Source of the DNA: Channa striata | Taxonomy: Eukaryota > Chordata > Actinopteri > Anabantiformes > Channidae | Direction of reading: 5' to 3' | Assembly: GCA_033026295.1 (NCBI GenBank) | Contig: CM065189.1 | Coordinates: 1,082,377 to 1,146,376 of the forward strand | Length of the DNA: 64,000 nt | Part shown: positions 48,201 to 58,295 of the stretch, one piece after another | Layout of the letters: the number at the start of each line of letters is the position of its first letter | Numbering within the stretch: the stretch's first letter is position 1 | Position numbers and translations under genes: made by a program | The notes under the pieces: model-generated | What the model was told of the DNA's origin: nothing | Database searches by the model: none | What the model saw: the letters and a program-made list of their open reading frames with translations, nothing else

Positions 48201-51200
48201 GAGAGGGAGAAAGACGACTACGGGACAAAGAAGATACAGAGTTAATGTCCTACAGTGGTGACATATAAACGTGGGCTAACAGGAGGAAAGTGTCTCAGTG
48301 CCTCTGGGGTTGGTCCCCCAGCAGTCTAAGCCTAGACTATCATCTTTCTTTTGTACTGTGTGTAATTTGCTGTTGAATAATTTGATGGCCTGGTGATAAA
48401 GTAGTAAGAGTAACTTTGCTTCAACTTTAAAGATGAGGAGCTGCTGCTGACTCACCAAGATCCAATAGTTGTAAAAATCAGATGTAAATAAGAGAACTTT
48501 CCCTCAGTTTCAATGCACAGTTCAACTTTAGTCTTTAAAGATGGTTAGCTCGCAGTCGGATCTTATCACCTGGGTTCATGCTCCACTTTACCTGAAGAAG
48601 AACTGTCACAGTGGTATCACTGGGCAGCTGTAGCTCAGTTGGTAAGGCAGTCGTCCATGGACAACAGGGTCAGTTCAGACACTGAACCTCTAGTTGCTCC
48701 CAGTGGGTCAGATGAGCACCCTGCGTGGCAGCCATCGCCTCTGTGTATGTGCTGACTAAATTACTCTGTAAGTCGCTTTGGATAAAGGCGTCTGCCAAAT
48801 GACTAAATGTATCAGTGGGTTGGAAATCCTTGTCTGGAAGTCTGGGACCCACTGACATTAAAAGATCCTGGCTGATGCTCTGCAAGGTCTTAATTGCAGC
48901 TTTTGCCTTCATGAAACGAAGCTCTGTCAGATTGTTAAGGGATCACTGCGGAACCTTTCTTTGCATAAGTATAAGTTCACCACTAGAAAGGCACAAAAAT
49001 GTAAAAGTAAAACTTTAAGCAACTCGGAAAGAAACAGTTAATTCATTCTATTGACACTCCCTTCCTCCAGAGAAGTCGGTGCCTAGTATACCTGAGGTGC
49101 AGCGTATGATTGAGGCGGCTTGGAAAGAAGGCTTGGACCCACAAGGAGCGTCCCACTTTAACCAGCGGCTGCAGGGAACACGAGCCTGGATTGGAGCCAC
49201 AGAGATCTATGTCCTCCTTACCTCTTTGGGAATCCAGTGAGTATTACCACACCGCACACACCACCAGTATGCTAAACCCTCAGGCCACATTTTGGAACCT
49301 GAAGAATCAGGCTGGAGGAGTGTCATCATTCTCGCACTGGTTGAAGCGCTGAAAATGCATTCCACATCTTCACTAGACATGGCAGCTTTAATAAATCCGT
49401 CTGTGTTTTCAGTGCCCACATCCTCGACTTCCACCAGCCGACAGGCCCAGGTGACACCCACCCCCAGCTATTTGAGAGGGTGAAGCAGTATTTCTGTCAG
49501 TCCAGCAGGAGTGGCAAACTGCCCCCCCGAGTCATCCAGACCTCCCTGCCCCCGCTTTATCTGCAGCACCAAGGTACAAAGCAACACAGATGATCCAAAC
49601 CACCCGACACATCAGCTCATCAGTCTTATTTTCCCGTGGCCTTCGCAGTGGGGAGGGGTGACTTGAATTTTATCACATTCTTCCTAAGTGCATCATGTCT
49701 CCATTCTTTATTCCCTCGGCTTCGCTGTTTTCGTCATTAGGGATCGTTGGAGTCCAATCCACTGTGTTGGCGGGCTGCCGTGTGATTAGCTGTTTCCAAG
49801 TGTAAACAAAGGAACTAGTCTTATGTCAAGTTCTCCATGTTTCCCCACTTTCACTTTGACTCTGACACAGTTTGACACAAACCCCGGCTCCATGTGCCAG
49901 CTGGGTTCTGGTGAAAAACGGATAAAAACTCACCCACACACGGAGTTTAATTCCCTAGACTAGACTAAAAAAAAAAAAGGAAAATAAATAAAGAAAAGTT
50001 TTATAGTAGAAAAATCCAGCTGTACGGTGGCACTGAATGTCTGATTCGTTTATAAAATGCTTGATTTCTCCAAAGAAATATGATGTACAGCATATTTTGG
50101 TCTAAATATCAGCATATTAGTTATTCTATTAATAATTAACAATAACTGATCCTGACTCTCCTCCCTTTCAGTAACTCGTATAGTGCCGCCTGAGCTTATC
50201 TACACACTTTACCACTGACTAAAGTAACATGACTACTGTGGTATTGTGTATCTTAATCATGGGTCATGTGTAAAATTAGGCTGGTTTTGGTGCAGGCTTG
50301 CATGAAGTTAAATAATCACTAGTTCACCTCAGTAAAGACAGCATGACATATGAAACACAGCACTCTGCACTGGATTAATTGCACACACTAAGATGGATTA
50401 CACATCTGTCTCTCTGTGTCTGTCCGCTGTCCACACCTATGTGCTGCTGAAACCTACAGTCTTAAAGTTTAATTGAAAATCATGGATGGTCTTGAATTTG
50501 GAGATGCTGCAGACTAATGAGAACTAATGAGAATGAAGAAATTTAATGTTAAATAACTCAACAGAACCCTGTTGATATTGGCAGATTTTATTTTTTTTCA
50601 TTTAACTGAAGAAGTTTTTCTGTATGTCAAACAAAACAACTGCAACTTAGATTCAAGTGACTTGGCAACTTCAGTTTGACTACATTCTTAATTCAACTTT
50701 ATTTAAATGTCGCTCCAATTTACAACAAAGTCATCTCAAGGAACTTTACATAATAAGACTATACTGAACTTTACATATCAAGACTATACTGACATTTGGA
50801 GAAAACCCAACAAATGCAAAATGCTGATGCTCGGCTCTTGCCTGCGCATTAATTCCAACCTAGCTTTCTGATTCTTACTGCTGATTAAGGGGTTTTCTTG
50901 CATTAGGTACGCCCAAAGTTTGTGTAATTGTTTTCCTTTCCTCCCTGATTTTCTGCCATTGGCAGCCCTCTGGTTTTTGTTCATTTATCCTTTCCAACAA
51001 CAAATGCAGTTTTCTAAATCCCAAGAATTTGCATGTACGGGGGTGTAAAAGTCTAAAATGTACAAAATAAAAGATAGAAATGATGAAGGACTGTTTTAAA
51101 AAAAGCGATAGTAAAATTAATAAAAAGTGACGTTGGGTTAAAAGTTTGCATCCCTTTGGTAAATTAATAAAGTGAACCTTGGCGCAATGCAACAGAGATT

Positions 51201-52283
51201 TTTCTAAATTTTTCTGCAGCCCTCAGATGGGCGCTGTAGATGGAAGTCAGTGCAAACAAAAAGCGCCAGTTTTTATTCTTAGCCAAGAACACCCTCACCC
51301 CCTCATTGCATGATGCAGCTTTTAATTTGAAGCCATCGATCTGGCTATCCGTGTAAACAGTGGTTTCAATGCTCAAAAGATGAATACAAAATAAAAGATA
51401 GAAATGATGAAAAAAGGACTGTTTTAAAAAAACTTGGTTTTAGTAAAATTAATAAAAAAGGATTCAGGTTCAGGTGTTAAACACTTACGTTTGCATCCCT
51501 TTGCCTAAATTAATAAAGCCTGAACCTTTTATATGTGACAAAATATATATTTCTTTTAAATTTTAGCGGGTGAGGCTTAATTTAATTAGTTAATTGTGAA
51601 TTTAATATTATGTTGATGGAAAGTGAAATCTCTTTACTCTTTTTGTCCTTTGCACACCATCATGTCTATACACTGACAAACTTCTTCTGACGGACTAAAT
51701 GTTCTGTTCCCTTATCTTACACCAGACACTGCATTTGTCAAATGTATTAATTCATTTGCTACGGCCTCCTCCCAGAACCGTCTGCCTCACTGTTGTGTTC
51801 TAATGAGGTTGGGAAGTGGCATGTTGTTGTCCGCACTCTTCACCCTGTTCCTCCCATAGGTCACAGTCGCTCCATAGTGGGCTTGGAGCAGAAGAAAACT
51901 GGGCGCCTGTGCCTCCTGGTTTTGGATCCTGGCTCCTCAGTGTCAGACACGAAGAAACTGCTGAACAGGGACATTTACACAGCCATCCGTAACGTCAGGA
52001 AGTTCCCCTGCAGCCTGAAGCACAAACAGTACCAGGTTGTGACAGTACAGGGTGTGTTATCTGCTGCAGACAAACAGGTGAGCTGTCAGCCAACACACGT
52101 GTGTGTGTCTACAGCTTTCTGTGGACAAATGTTGTTTCAATGCCATTGTTGTGAGGAGAGGGATTTTAGTACTTGGCTAACAGCCCTGCTGTAGTTAACA
52201 GTAAAGTGAGATTTATTTTTGTCTTATCTTTACAGATCAGCATCTTGAATTCCAAGAAGTTGTCTGCTGAAAGGATCCCATGA
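42283..52283 (+). CDS. zup1: Zinc finger-containing ubiquitin peptidase 1 (K63-specific deubiquitinase)
   Basis: Eleven coding exons: 42283-42793, 42867-42968, 43515-43574, 44584-44679, 44805-44914, 45562-45730, 47364-47552, 49071-49236, 49413-49573, 51860-52077 and 52236-52283. They total 1830 nt (609 aa). A further 36-nt exon at 43901-43936 would fit in frame. The start MLTCEICGEE follows an acceptor at 42280 and matches the family N-terminus. Order: two C2H2 fingers (1-55), a Ser/Thr-rich linker, two UBZ-like fingers, an MIU-type helix (LARQLQQEEELRKRQEE), then the C78 papain-fold domain. Catalytic residues are visible: Cys389 in DKGWGCGYRNF, His523 in HQGHSRS, and Asp544 in LVLDPG. The His-Asp spacing of 21 is that of human ZUP1. 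ZUP1 cleaves long K63-linked ubiquitin chains in genome maintenance. It looks intact. A poly(A) signal, AATAAA, is at 52402-52407. Its introns carry many repeats. Confidence 0.94.
43190..43495 (+). repeat. Longer relative of the inverted-repeat element at 18626
   Basis: The phrase 'ccactagacccctaaagatgtgctgtgg' (43211 on) and 'cagatccttaaagtcctctaagttg' (43265 on) match the internal part of a common fish repeat whose ends read 'cataacattatgaccacc'. A diverged right terminus ('gtaacgttatgactgaccgg') is at about 43468-43487. It lies in a zup1 intron. The left terminus is not clear. Confidence 0.6.
43668..43740 (+). repeat. LINE 3' tail fragment (GAATT-ending family)
   Basis: 'aaagtgccttgagatgactttgttgtaaattggcgacatagaaataaag' followed by TTGAATTGAATTGAA is the 3' end of a fish LINE family whose longer pieces are at 47900-48340 and 53370-53880. 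It is a 5'-truncated insertion in a zup1 intron. Confidence 0.75.
47900..48340 (-). repeat. LINE 3' UTR copy (GAATT-ending family), antisense in zup1
   Basis: On the minus strand this reads from 'ctgggggaccaacccc' through 'gtcaccactgtaggacattaactctgtatcttctttgtcccgtagtcg' to 'cctctccactgttgcctatag' and the tail 'gtgccatgagatgacatcgttgtaaattgctgctatataaataaag'. The first part matches 53550-53880, so both are one family. No coding part remains here. Confidence 0.75.
48615..48819 (+). mobile_element. SINE (tRNA head, L2-type tail) with target duplication
   Basis: The element occupies 48625-48809: a head CAGCTGTAGCTCAGTTGG, a body with 'gacactgaacctctagttgc', and the tail 'ctgtaagtcgctttggataaaggcgtctgccaaatgac'. 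It is flanked by TATCACTGGG (48615-48624) and TATCAGTGGG (48810-48819), a 9/10 match. It is the most complete sense copy in the window and lies in a zup1 intron. Confidence 0.85.
50690..50815 (-). repeat. LINE 3' tail fragment (GAATT-ending family)
   Basis: 'attcaactttatttaaatgtcgctccaatttacaacaaagtcatctcaagg' is the reverse complement of the tail at 43668-43740 and runs on into 'gagaaaacccaacaaatg', also part of that family's 3' UTR. It includes a small local duplication of 'actttacat..aagactatactga'. Confidence 0.7.
51061..51528 (+). repeat. Direct repeat pair in zup1 intron
   Basis: Unit 1 (51061-51180) and unit 2 (51385-51528) share 'tacaaaataaaagatagaaatgatga', 'ggactgttttaaaaaaa', 'agtaaaattaataaaaa', 'gtttgcatccctttg' and the end 'tgaacctt', with small indels. 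The 204 bp between them is unrelated. This is either a segmental duplication or two copies of one unrecognised element. Confidence 0.7.
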
Positions 52284-52409
52284 ACTGAGACATACTGCTG
52301 AATTTTTTCTTTTTGATGTGAACATACATTTTATTTCTTACTGATAATTTAATGTTGTAAATTCCTAGTAAATGTAATTTTTACCCTATTTTATCTTTTC
52401 AAATAAAGG

Positions 52410-53369
52410 ATGTGCCGTTTATTCTCTTAAAGTTGGCAGTTTATGGTTCATATGTAAGGACGTAAACACAGCAGCAGCACCCAGACTGTCCTTAAAGATC
52501 CCAACAAGAAAGTCCCAACTGAAATTGAAATCAGATGTGACAGTGATGGCAATAGACATGATGATTTTACATATGATTAATATCAAACCCTGTTTTTGTT
52601 TACACAGAAGTTCAGTTCCATTCAATTCAACTTTATTTATATGTCGCCAGTTTACAACGATGTCATCTTGAGGCCTTTTACATAATAAAGTCATGTACAC
52701 AAAACCCAACAAATCCCCCTTGAGCAGCTATAGGCAACAGTGGAGAGGAAAAAACTCCCTTTAATGGAAGAAACCTCCAGCAGAACCAGGCTCAGGGTGG
52801 GCGGACATCTGCCTTGACCGGTTGGTGTGCAGTCTTTGTAAGAGAATTAAACAAAAGCATGGGAGATCAGCACGACGTTTTGTAGAAGGCGCAAAGACCT
52901 GCTTCAAAACGTTCAGTGTTTGAGTGAGCAATAAAAAGGTTTTAGAGACTATATTTGTGCCTCCTTGAACTTTATGCATATCTCACACCAAACAGATAAC
53001 AGAAAATATGGAATGTAATGCATCAACAGCAACAATCACTACTGAAACAATTGTAGAAATGAATTTATATTGAGCAGCTGCAACATTACTACCAGGTGGT
53101 GCTAATGTTGTAGGGAACAGGACTCGGCACCGGCACTCTGGTCTGCAGACAAACAGCCAATAGTGTCCTTCTCTGGATTGTGTAGGATTCTCCAGAGTCT
53201 CTGGGCTGTGGGTAATAAGTGGGATATAGTTAACCTCAGTGTGCTAACCAGCTTAACCAGTTCCACAAGCAAATAAAACTTTTACATTTTGACTATTCAA
53301 CATTCGCTCACTCCAACAAAAGCTTTCTGATTTATGATCTTGTGGCTGTTCACAACCTCAACTTTATTT
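52410..53369. other. Downstream flank of zup1 with one antisense LINE tail
   Basis: No gene was seen. At 52613-52830 (minus strand) lies a third antisense copy of the GAATT-ending LINE 3' UTR: 'tttatttatatgtcgccagtttacaacgatgtcatcttgagg' then 'aaatcccccttgagcagctataggcaacagtggagagg' and 'gtgggcggacatctgccttgaccggttgg'. The remainder (52831-53369) has no recognisable content. Confidence 0.65.
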
Positions 53370-53880
53370 TTTTGGTCGACACTTAGCAACACTTAGAATG
53401 GGAGGCAGAGCCTTTAGCTATCAAGCTCCTCTCCTGTGGAACCAGCTCCCAGTCCAGATTTGGGAAGCAGACACCCTCTATACTTTTAAGACGAGGCTCA
53501 AAACCTTCCTCTTTGACAAAGCTTATAGTTGGTTATAGTCATGCTGCTATAGGCTTAGACTGCTGGGGGACTCTGCACTGTGCCACTTCCTCTTCTCTTC
53601 ATTCTCTCCTCTCACCCCACATCTATAATGTCACCACTGTATGACATTAACTCTGTATCTTCTTTGTCGCGTAGTCGTCTTTCCCACTCTCTGTCCCCGT
53701 CTCTCTGTCCCTGTCTTCAGGTGTCCCTGGATTTGGCGCTGTGTGTCCTCCAGTGCGCAGCTACTGGTCCTACCAACCTGCCAAATGTCTTGTTGTTGCT
53801 TTTGTTGCTCTGTTCTTTTCTCTCTCCACTTTCCACTCAGCCCAACCGGTCAAGATCTGCCCACTGGACTCTCCTGCTGA
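53370..53880 (+). mobile_element. LINE 3' fragment: end of ORF2 plus 3' UTR (GAATT-ending family)
   Basis: The first part encodes the RT-ORF end typical of CR1/L2/Rex-type LINEs (MGGRAFSYQAPLLWNQLPVQ, then TFKTRLKTFLFDKAYSW and a stop near 53535). The 3' UTR that follows matches the antisense copy at 47900-48340 and breaks off at about 53870 ('gtcaagatctgcccactgg') without the terminal tail. The 5' part is absent. Confidence 0.75.
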
Positions 53881-53929
53881 ACAAAAAAAAGAGACTTTTC
53901 TACGTCCCGTGTTTTGTGCTTCATGGAAT

Positions 53930-56160
53930 TGTGGCTGTGTGATCTTGTACCAGACTCTACACTCCAGCTAGGCGGATTTCAACTCTACAGAGCGAACAGA
54001 CACACGGAGCAAAACACAGAGAAGTGGAATCTGTTTTTATCAACAGTAGCTAGTGCAATGATCCCTATTCCCTGCACCTGTGGGCCTTCATGATTAATTG
54101 TAAGCCCTTCTGCTCGCCACATGAGTTCTCTTCATTTATTGCCGGTGGTGTTTACATCTCGCCACAGAGCAACATGCACGAGGCGCAGCGCACACTGGCC
54201 GACGAGATTCTGTATGTGGAATGGATGAACTTGGTTATTGTTCTTTGGGACTTTAAAAAGGCAATCTCAGGCCCACCCACTCCCCAAACACAAACAGTTT
54301 ATCAAGTGCACGACTAGAGCTGGACCACTGCTACACCACTATCGGCGGTGCTTATTACGCTGTCCCTCATGCTGCTCTGGGGCAGTCTGATCACGTCATG
54401 GTTCATCTGATTACATCATACAGGCAGAAATTAAGACTCTGTTAACCTTCTGCGAAATCAAAGAAATAGACCAATGAGGCTGTAGCGGAACTGTTGTGGA
54501 AAAATCTGACAGAGCAAGTTAAGAGACAGGAGGCAGCTCTCACATTATCACCAAGCAATTTAATGACAATAACAGAGGTAAAATAAGCAAAAAGGTAGAG
54601 GAGCAGGGAGAGGAACAGAGCAAAAAGCAGTTTACACTCGAACGGATCAGACAGTATCTGATGAATTCTGTCAGGAGTGTGTGCGTTTTTAACTGCTCCG
54701 CTATGCAAATCACGCACAACTAACAAGTCTCTGTTACTGTCTCTCGTCTCTGCCAGGACAGCCACCTGGGAAGCTAGGGTTAAACAAAAGGTCAGGGAAA
54801 ACAAAGAAGACAGTAGGGTCTGTTTTAGGTGTCAGGGAATATTCTGGGATGCAATATTCCTTCTAGTTCCCGTAGGCTTCCCACTGAGTGGCGGCGACCC
54901 GGTGTCTGGCCTCTGCCAGAAGTGTGAACAAATGGTCATTGATCAAAATTTCCCTCACAGGAACTTCAGGAGTGTATGGACTGTACAAAGTGGGATATTT
55001 TTAGGTCTGCCACCAGCAGCCTGGACGAGTACACAGACACTGTGACGTCCTACATCAGCTTCTGTGAGGACAGCATCATTCCATCATGCACCAGGGTGAG
55101 TTATAACAATGACAAACCCTGAGTTCTATCACACCTGGTCCACTCACACAGCTTCACACAGCTGCATCCCCCTCTCCTCTGCCCCCCACACATTTCACCA
55201 TCATTGAGGGAGATTCGAATGGGCTGTTCAAATGGCTGAACTCTCACAAAGCTGCAGGCCCAGACTCTGTCTCTGACTGTACCAGTCAGCTGTCCCCAGT
55301 GTTCACAAACATTCTTAACACCTCACTGGAGACCTGTCATGTACCAGCCTGCTTTAAGGCTTCAACCATCGTCCAGCCCCTAAAAAGCTGAGGATCACAC
55401 GACTCAATGAATACAGACCAATGGCCCTGACTTCTGAGGCCATGAAGTCATTTGAACGCCTCAATGCCTAAAGATCATCACTGACCCTCTTTTGGACTCC
55501 CCGCAAGTTTGTCTATAGAGCCAACAGATCGGTAGATGATGCTGTAAACATGGCCCTCCACTCCATCCTCCAGCGTCTGGACTCTCCATGATCTTATGCC
55601 AGGATTCTGTATGTGGACTTCAGTTTTGCCTTCAACACAATCGCCATAGCTCTGCTCAGAAACAAACTATGCCAGCTGAACGTCCCTGAGTCTATGTGCA
55701 GGTGGATCACGGACTTCCTGACAGACAGTTGGCAGTTTGTGAGGCTGGAAAAGGATGTCTCTGAATCACGAACTATCAGTACTGATCCCCCCAAGGCTGT
55801 GTTCTTTCTCCCGTTATTCTCCCTTTACACCGACAGCTGCACATCTGGAAATCAGTCTGTCAAACTCCTGAAGTTTGCGGACACCACCCTCATCGTCCTC
55901 ATCTCTGAGACCGCTGCAGCCACAGCAAAGGACAAGGCCAAGCTGCAGCGCCACTCTGCTGAAATAGTGATCGGCTGCAACATCCAATCGCTCCCCCCTC
56001 GAGCGATTATTATTTATTATTTAATTTTTTCATATTTATTTGTGTGCCATGCATACACCAAGACAAATTCCTAGTACTGTAAAGTGTTCTTAATTGTGTC
56101 TGGCAACAAACGGTTTCTGATTCTGATTCTGATTTTCTGATTCTGATTATTTTTTTCTTG
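53930..56160 (+). mobile_element. Decayed APE-type non-LTR retrotransposon (EN and RT remnants)
   Basis: A different LINE follows. The endonuclease remnant is at 53930-54450 (EFSSFIAGGVYISPQ and DHVMVHLITSYRQK blocks). After a 468-bp insertion (54492-54959) it resumes with ELQECMDCTKWDIFRSATSS (from 54960), then the RT remnant (RILYVDFSFAFNTIAIALL and LNVPESMCRWITDFLTDS, about 55600-55740, and VKLLKFADTTLI near 55860). The 3' end is 'gtctggcaacaaacggtttctgattctgattctgatt' to about 56158. Stops, frameshifts and internal deletions make it inactive. It resembles the fish LINEs often auto-labelled 'jockey'; the exact clade is not resolved. Confidence 0.8.
54487..54964. mobile_element. Solo-LTR-like insertion with 5-bp target duplication
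   Basis: The 468 bp at 54492-54959 begins TGTTGTGG and ends CCCTCACA, so it has the TG...CA ends of an LTR. It is flanked by GGAAC at 54487-54491 and again at 54960-54964. Removing the insert and one GGAAC joins 'gctgtagcggaac' to 'ttcaggagtg', restoring the LINE reading frame (EAVAELQEC). No internal coding region is present, as expected after recombination between two LTRs. The parent element is not identified and orientation is not settled. Confidence 0.8.
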
Positions 56161-56555
56161 TCACTGACCAGCAGTGCAGAAATGACAGGGAGTTAGAACC
56201 TTATCTTTTAACATACCTTCTACAAGAACTACATTGCTTTGAAATGAAGGATGCATGATGGAGTCCCACACCATACAGATGGAGCGGGACAGAATTGGAG
56301 CCTTCAGCTGCATGCCAAGGATTTGTTGCCCAAGTGTTATGCAGCTATAAGGCTTGTATCAAGGTTTCTGCAACGCTGCTCTTGTCGCAGGATCTCTCCA
56401 CACTTGACAAAAATGCGGCCACATACAGGCTCTGCAATATGTCTCAGCCTGACAACCTCTAGACCTGCTCATCCTTCAGCTTCCAAGTTGTGGCTAACCG
56501 ACCAGATCTGTAAACAACGGGCTGCAAAAGCTGTAGGTAATTTTACATAATTGTA
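56161..56555. other. Unidentified sequence between two LINE remnants
   Basis: About 400 bp that I cannot assign. It lies between the 3' end of the LINE ending near 56158 and the L2 fragment starting near 56556. The 99-codon open frame at 56251-56550 has no family likeness I recognise. Confidence 0.4.
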
Positions 56556-56775
56556 CTACACCTATCTCCAGCCTTTGACCCTGTGAACCATCAGATCCAC
56601 TTGACTGCAATCTCTAATTTAGGCGTCTCTTATTTGTCTGGACGACCCTTCAGGGTATACTAGCAGGGGCGTGATTATAACCCTCATAACCTCTCCGACA
56701 TTGTACCGCAGGGCTCCATCCTCGATCCCCTTCTTTTTTCCATCCATACTTCTTCCCTGGGCTCTATCATCCATT
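56556..56775 (+). mobile_element. L2-type LINE, RT fragment, left part
   Basis: Decayed RT sequence corresponding to AFDxVNHQI (56570 on), LGVSYLSG (about 56618-56640), LSDIVPQGSILDPLLF (about 56693-56740) and SLGSII (56755-56772). It stops abruptly at 'ctctatcatcca' and the same ORF resumes at about 61597. The intervening 4.8 kb is a later insertion. Confidence 0.75.
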
Positions 56776-58295
56776 GACTGGACTTTTTGTTAGTCTAGGT
56801 TTTGTTCATTTCATGTCTTGGTGTTTCATTTTGTAGTATTGCTTTTCCTTCCTGTGACTTTCTTTTGGTTGCTCTACTGTTCTTGTTTCTCCTTATTAGT
56901 TTCACTTGACTTTCCCAGTTTGCTGTTAGCCAGCCCTTTAGCTATAAGAGTTTTGTTGACACTCGGCTAGTTATCTGTCTGCGGGGTGTGGGCCCCCGAC
57001 GCAGAGAAAAAACAAAACCTCAGACAAACCATCAATTTATTCACAAGACCCAGGCCTCTACCACTCGGCCCACGGACGTGGAAGCACCAGTCCCAGTTTG
57101 GACAGCTCTGACTCCCTTGTGCATTGGCAAGGGACCCACAGTCTGCACAGGTCGTTCTGCATTGGTTCCTGCCCATGTCGATGCTGCCTGTGAGTCCGAG
57201 AGACCTGCCTACGTCGATGCTGTGTGCGGCCCAGAGAGGTCCTTCAAAGTCGAGACAAAGTTTGTTTGTGTTCATGAAGCTGGGGCAGTCGTCGCTCGTG
57301 AGTCTCCGGTGAGAAAGCAGAGGTTGGCCGACGCCCAGCCGGTTCCAGTTCCTGTATGTGTGGCTGGGGTGGGCGTTGCTCGTGAGTCTTCTGTGGGGAA
57401 GCAGGGGTGTGATGACGCTCAGCCGGTTCCAGTTACTGTTCGTGTGGCTGGAGCGGTCGTTGCTTGTGAGTCTCCAGTGAGGAAGCGGAGGTCGACCATC
57501 ACCCAGCTAATTCCTGTTTGTCCCGTTCCTGCGGCGAAGTCACCTGCAGGTCGTTCGGCACCTGTTCGTCTAGTTCTTGTTCCTGCGCCGAGGTCTCCTG
57601 CAGCTCATCCAAGGCCAGTTCCTGCGCCGAGAACTCCTCCAGCTCGTTCGGTGCCCTTCTTGTCTAGTTCCTATTCCTGCGCCGAGGTCTCCTGCAGCTC
57701 GTCTAGTTCCTGTTTCTCGCCGAGGTCCCCTGCAGCTCGTAAGGCACCTGCTCGTCTAGTTCCTGTTCCTGCGCCAAGGTCTCCTGCAGCTCGTCCGAGG
57801 CCAGTTCCTGCGCCGAGAACTCCTGCTGCTCGTCCTTTCACCTGTCTTTCCCATTTATTTAAACCCTGTTTCCCCTTCAGTGGTTGTTGGTTCGTCTCTC
57901 GTTCACTTTCTTTCACAGTCTCTCCTTCTTTCACTGACACAAACATTTACACTCAGACACTTGTACACTTTCTTGTCCAGCATTTGTTTTCTTGTTCGTT
58001 CGTGCCCATTCGCTGTGCTTGGTCTGAGGTTTGGTGCCCTTTGTTTGGTTCCCTTGTTTGGATCCTTGGTTTGTCCCTTTGTTTGGTCGTTCGTTTTGTT
58101 CTTTGTTTGATTGTTTGATTACTTGTTTTTACCTATTAATTGTCTCCACCTTTTAGTTGTTAGTCTGATCACCTTCTGAGTTGGTTAGTTTAGTTCTTTC
58201 TTTGTTCTTTTCTGCATCTTTTGTTAGTCTTTTTTTGTTATAAGGGTTTTTTGTTGAGTCACTGGTTTTTTCTTGTTGTAGTTAAATTTTCCGTT
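56776..58295 (+). mobile_element. Unidentified element splitting an L2 LINE, left part, with a 376-codon repeat ORF
   Basis: This begins with T-rich non-coding sequence (56776-56985), then an open frame of 376 codons at 56988-58118. The ORF contains an 84-bp (28-codon) tandem repeat starting at 57291, 57375 and 57459 (consensus start VARESPVRK), then Pro/Ala/Arg-rich repeats built on VPAPRSPAARPRP to about 57840. The last part is hydrophobic and may be only readthrough of T-rich DNA. No RT, integrase or transposase was seen. Its T-rich 3' part continues beyond the nested RTE, at 61240-61596. It may be a non-autonomous LTR element or the 3' part of one, but no LTR pair was found. Confidence 0.5.

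Noticed and set aside
48625..48700. tRNA gene at the SINE head
   Set aside because: Only a decayed box A and partial box B remain and the sequence runs into a SINE body and L2 tail. It is a tRNA-derived SINE, not a functional tRNA gene.
57291..57542. Tandem 84-bp repeats considered as a CRISPR-like or satellite array
   Set aside because: The copies are contiguous with no spacers, diverged, codon-periodic and inside an open frame, in a vertebrate genome.
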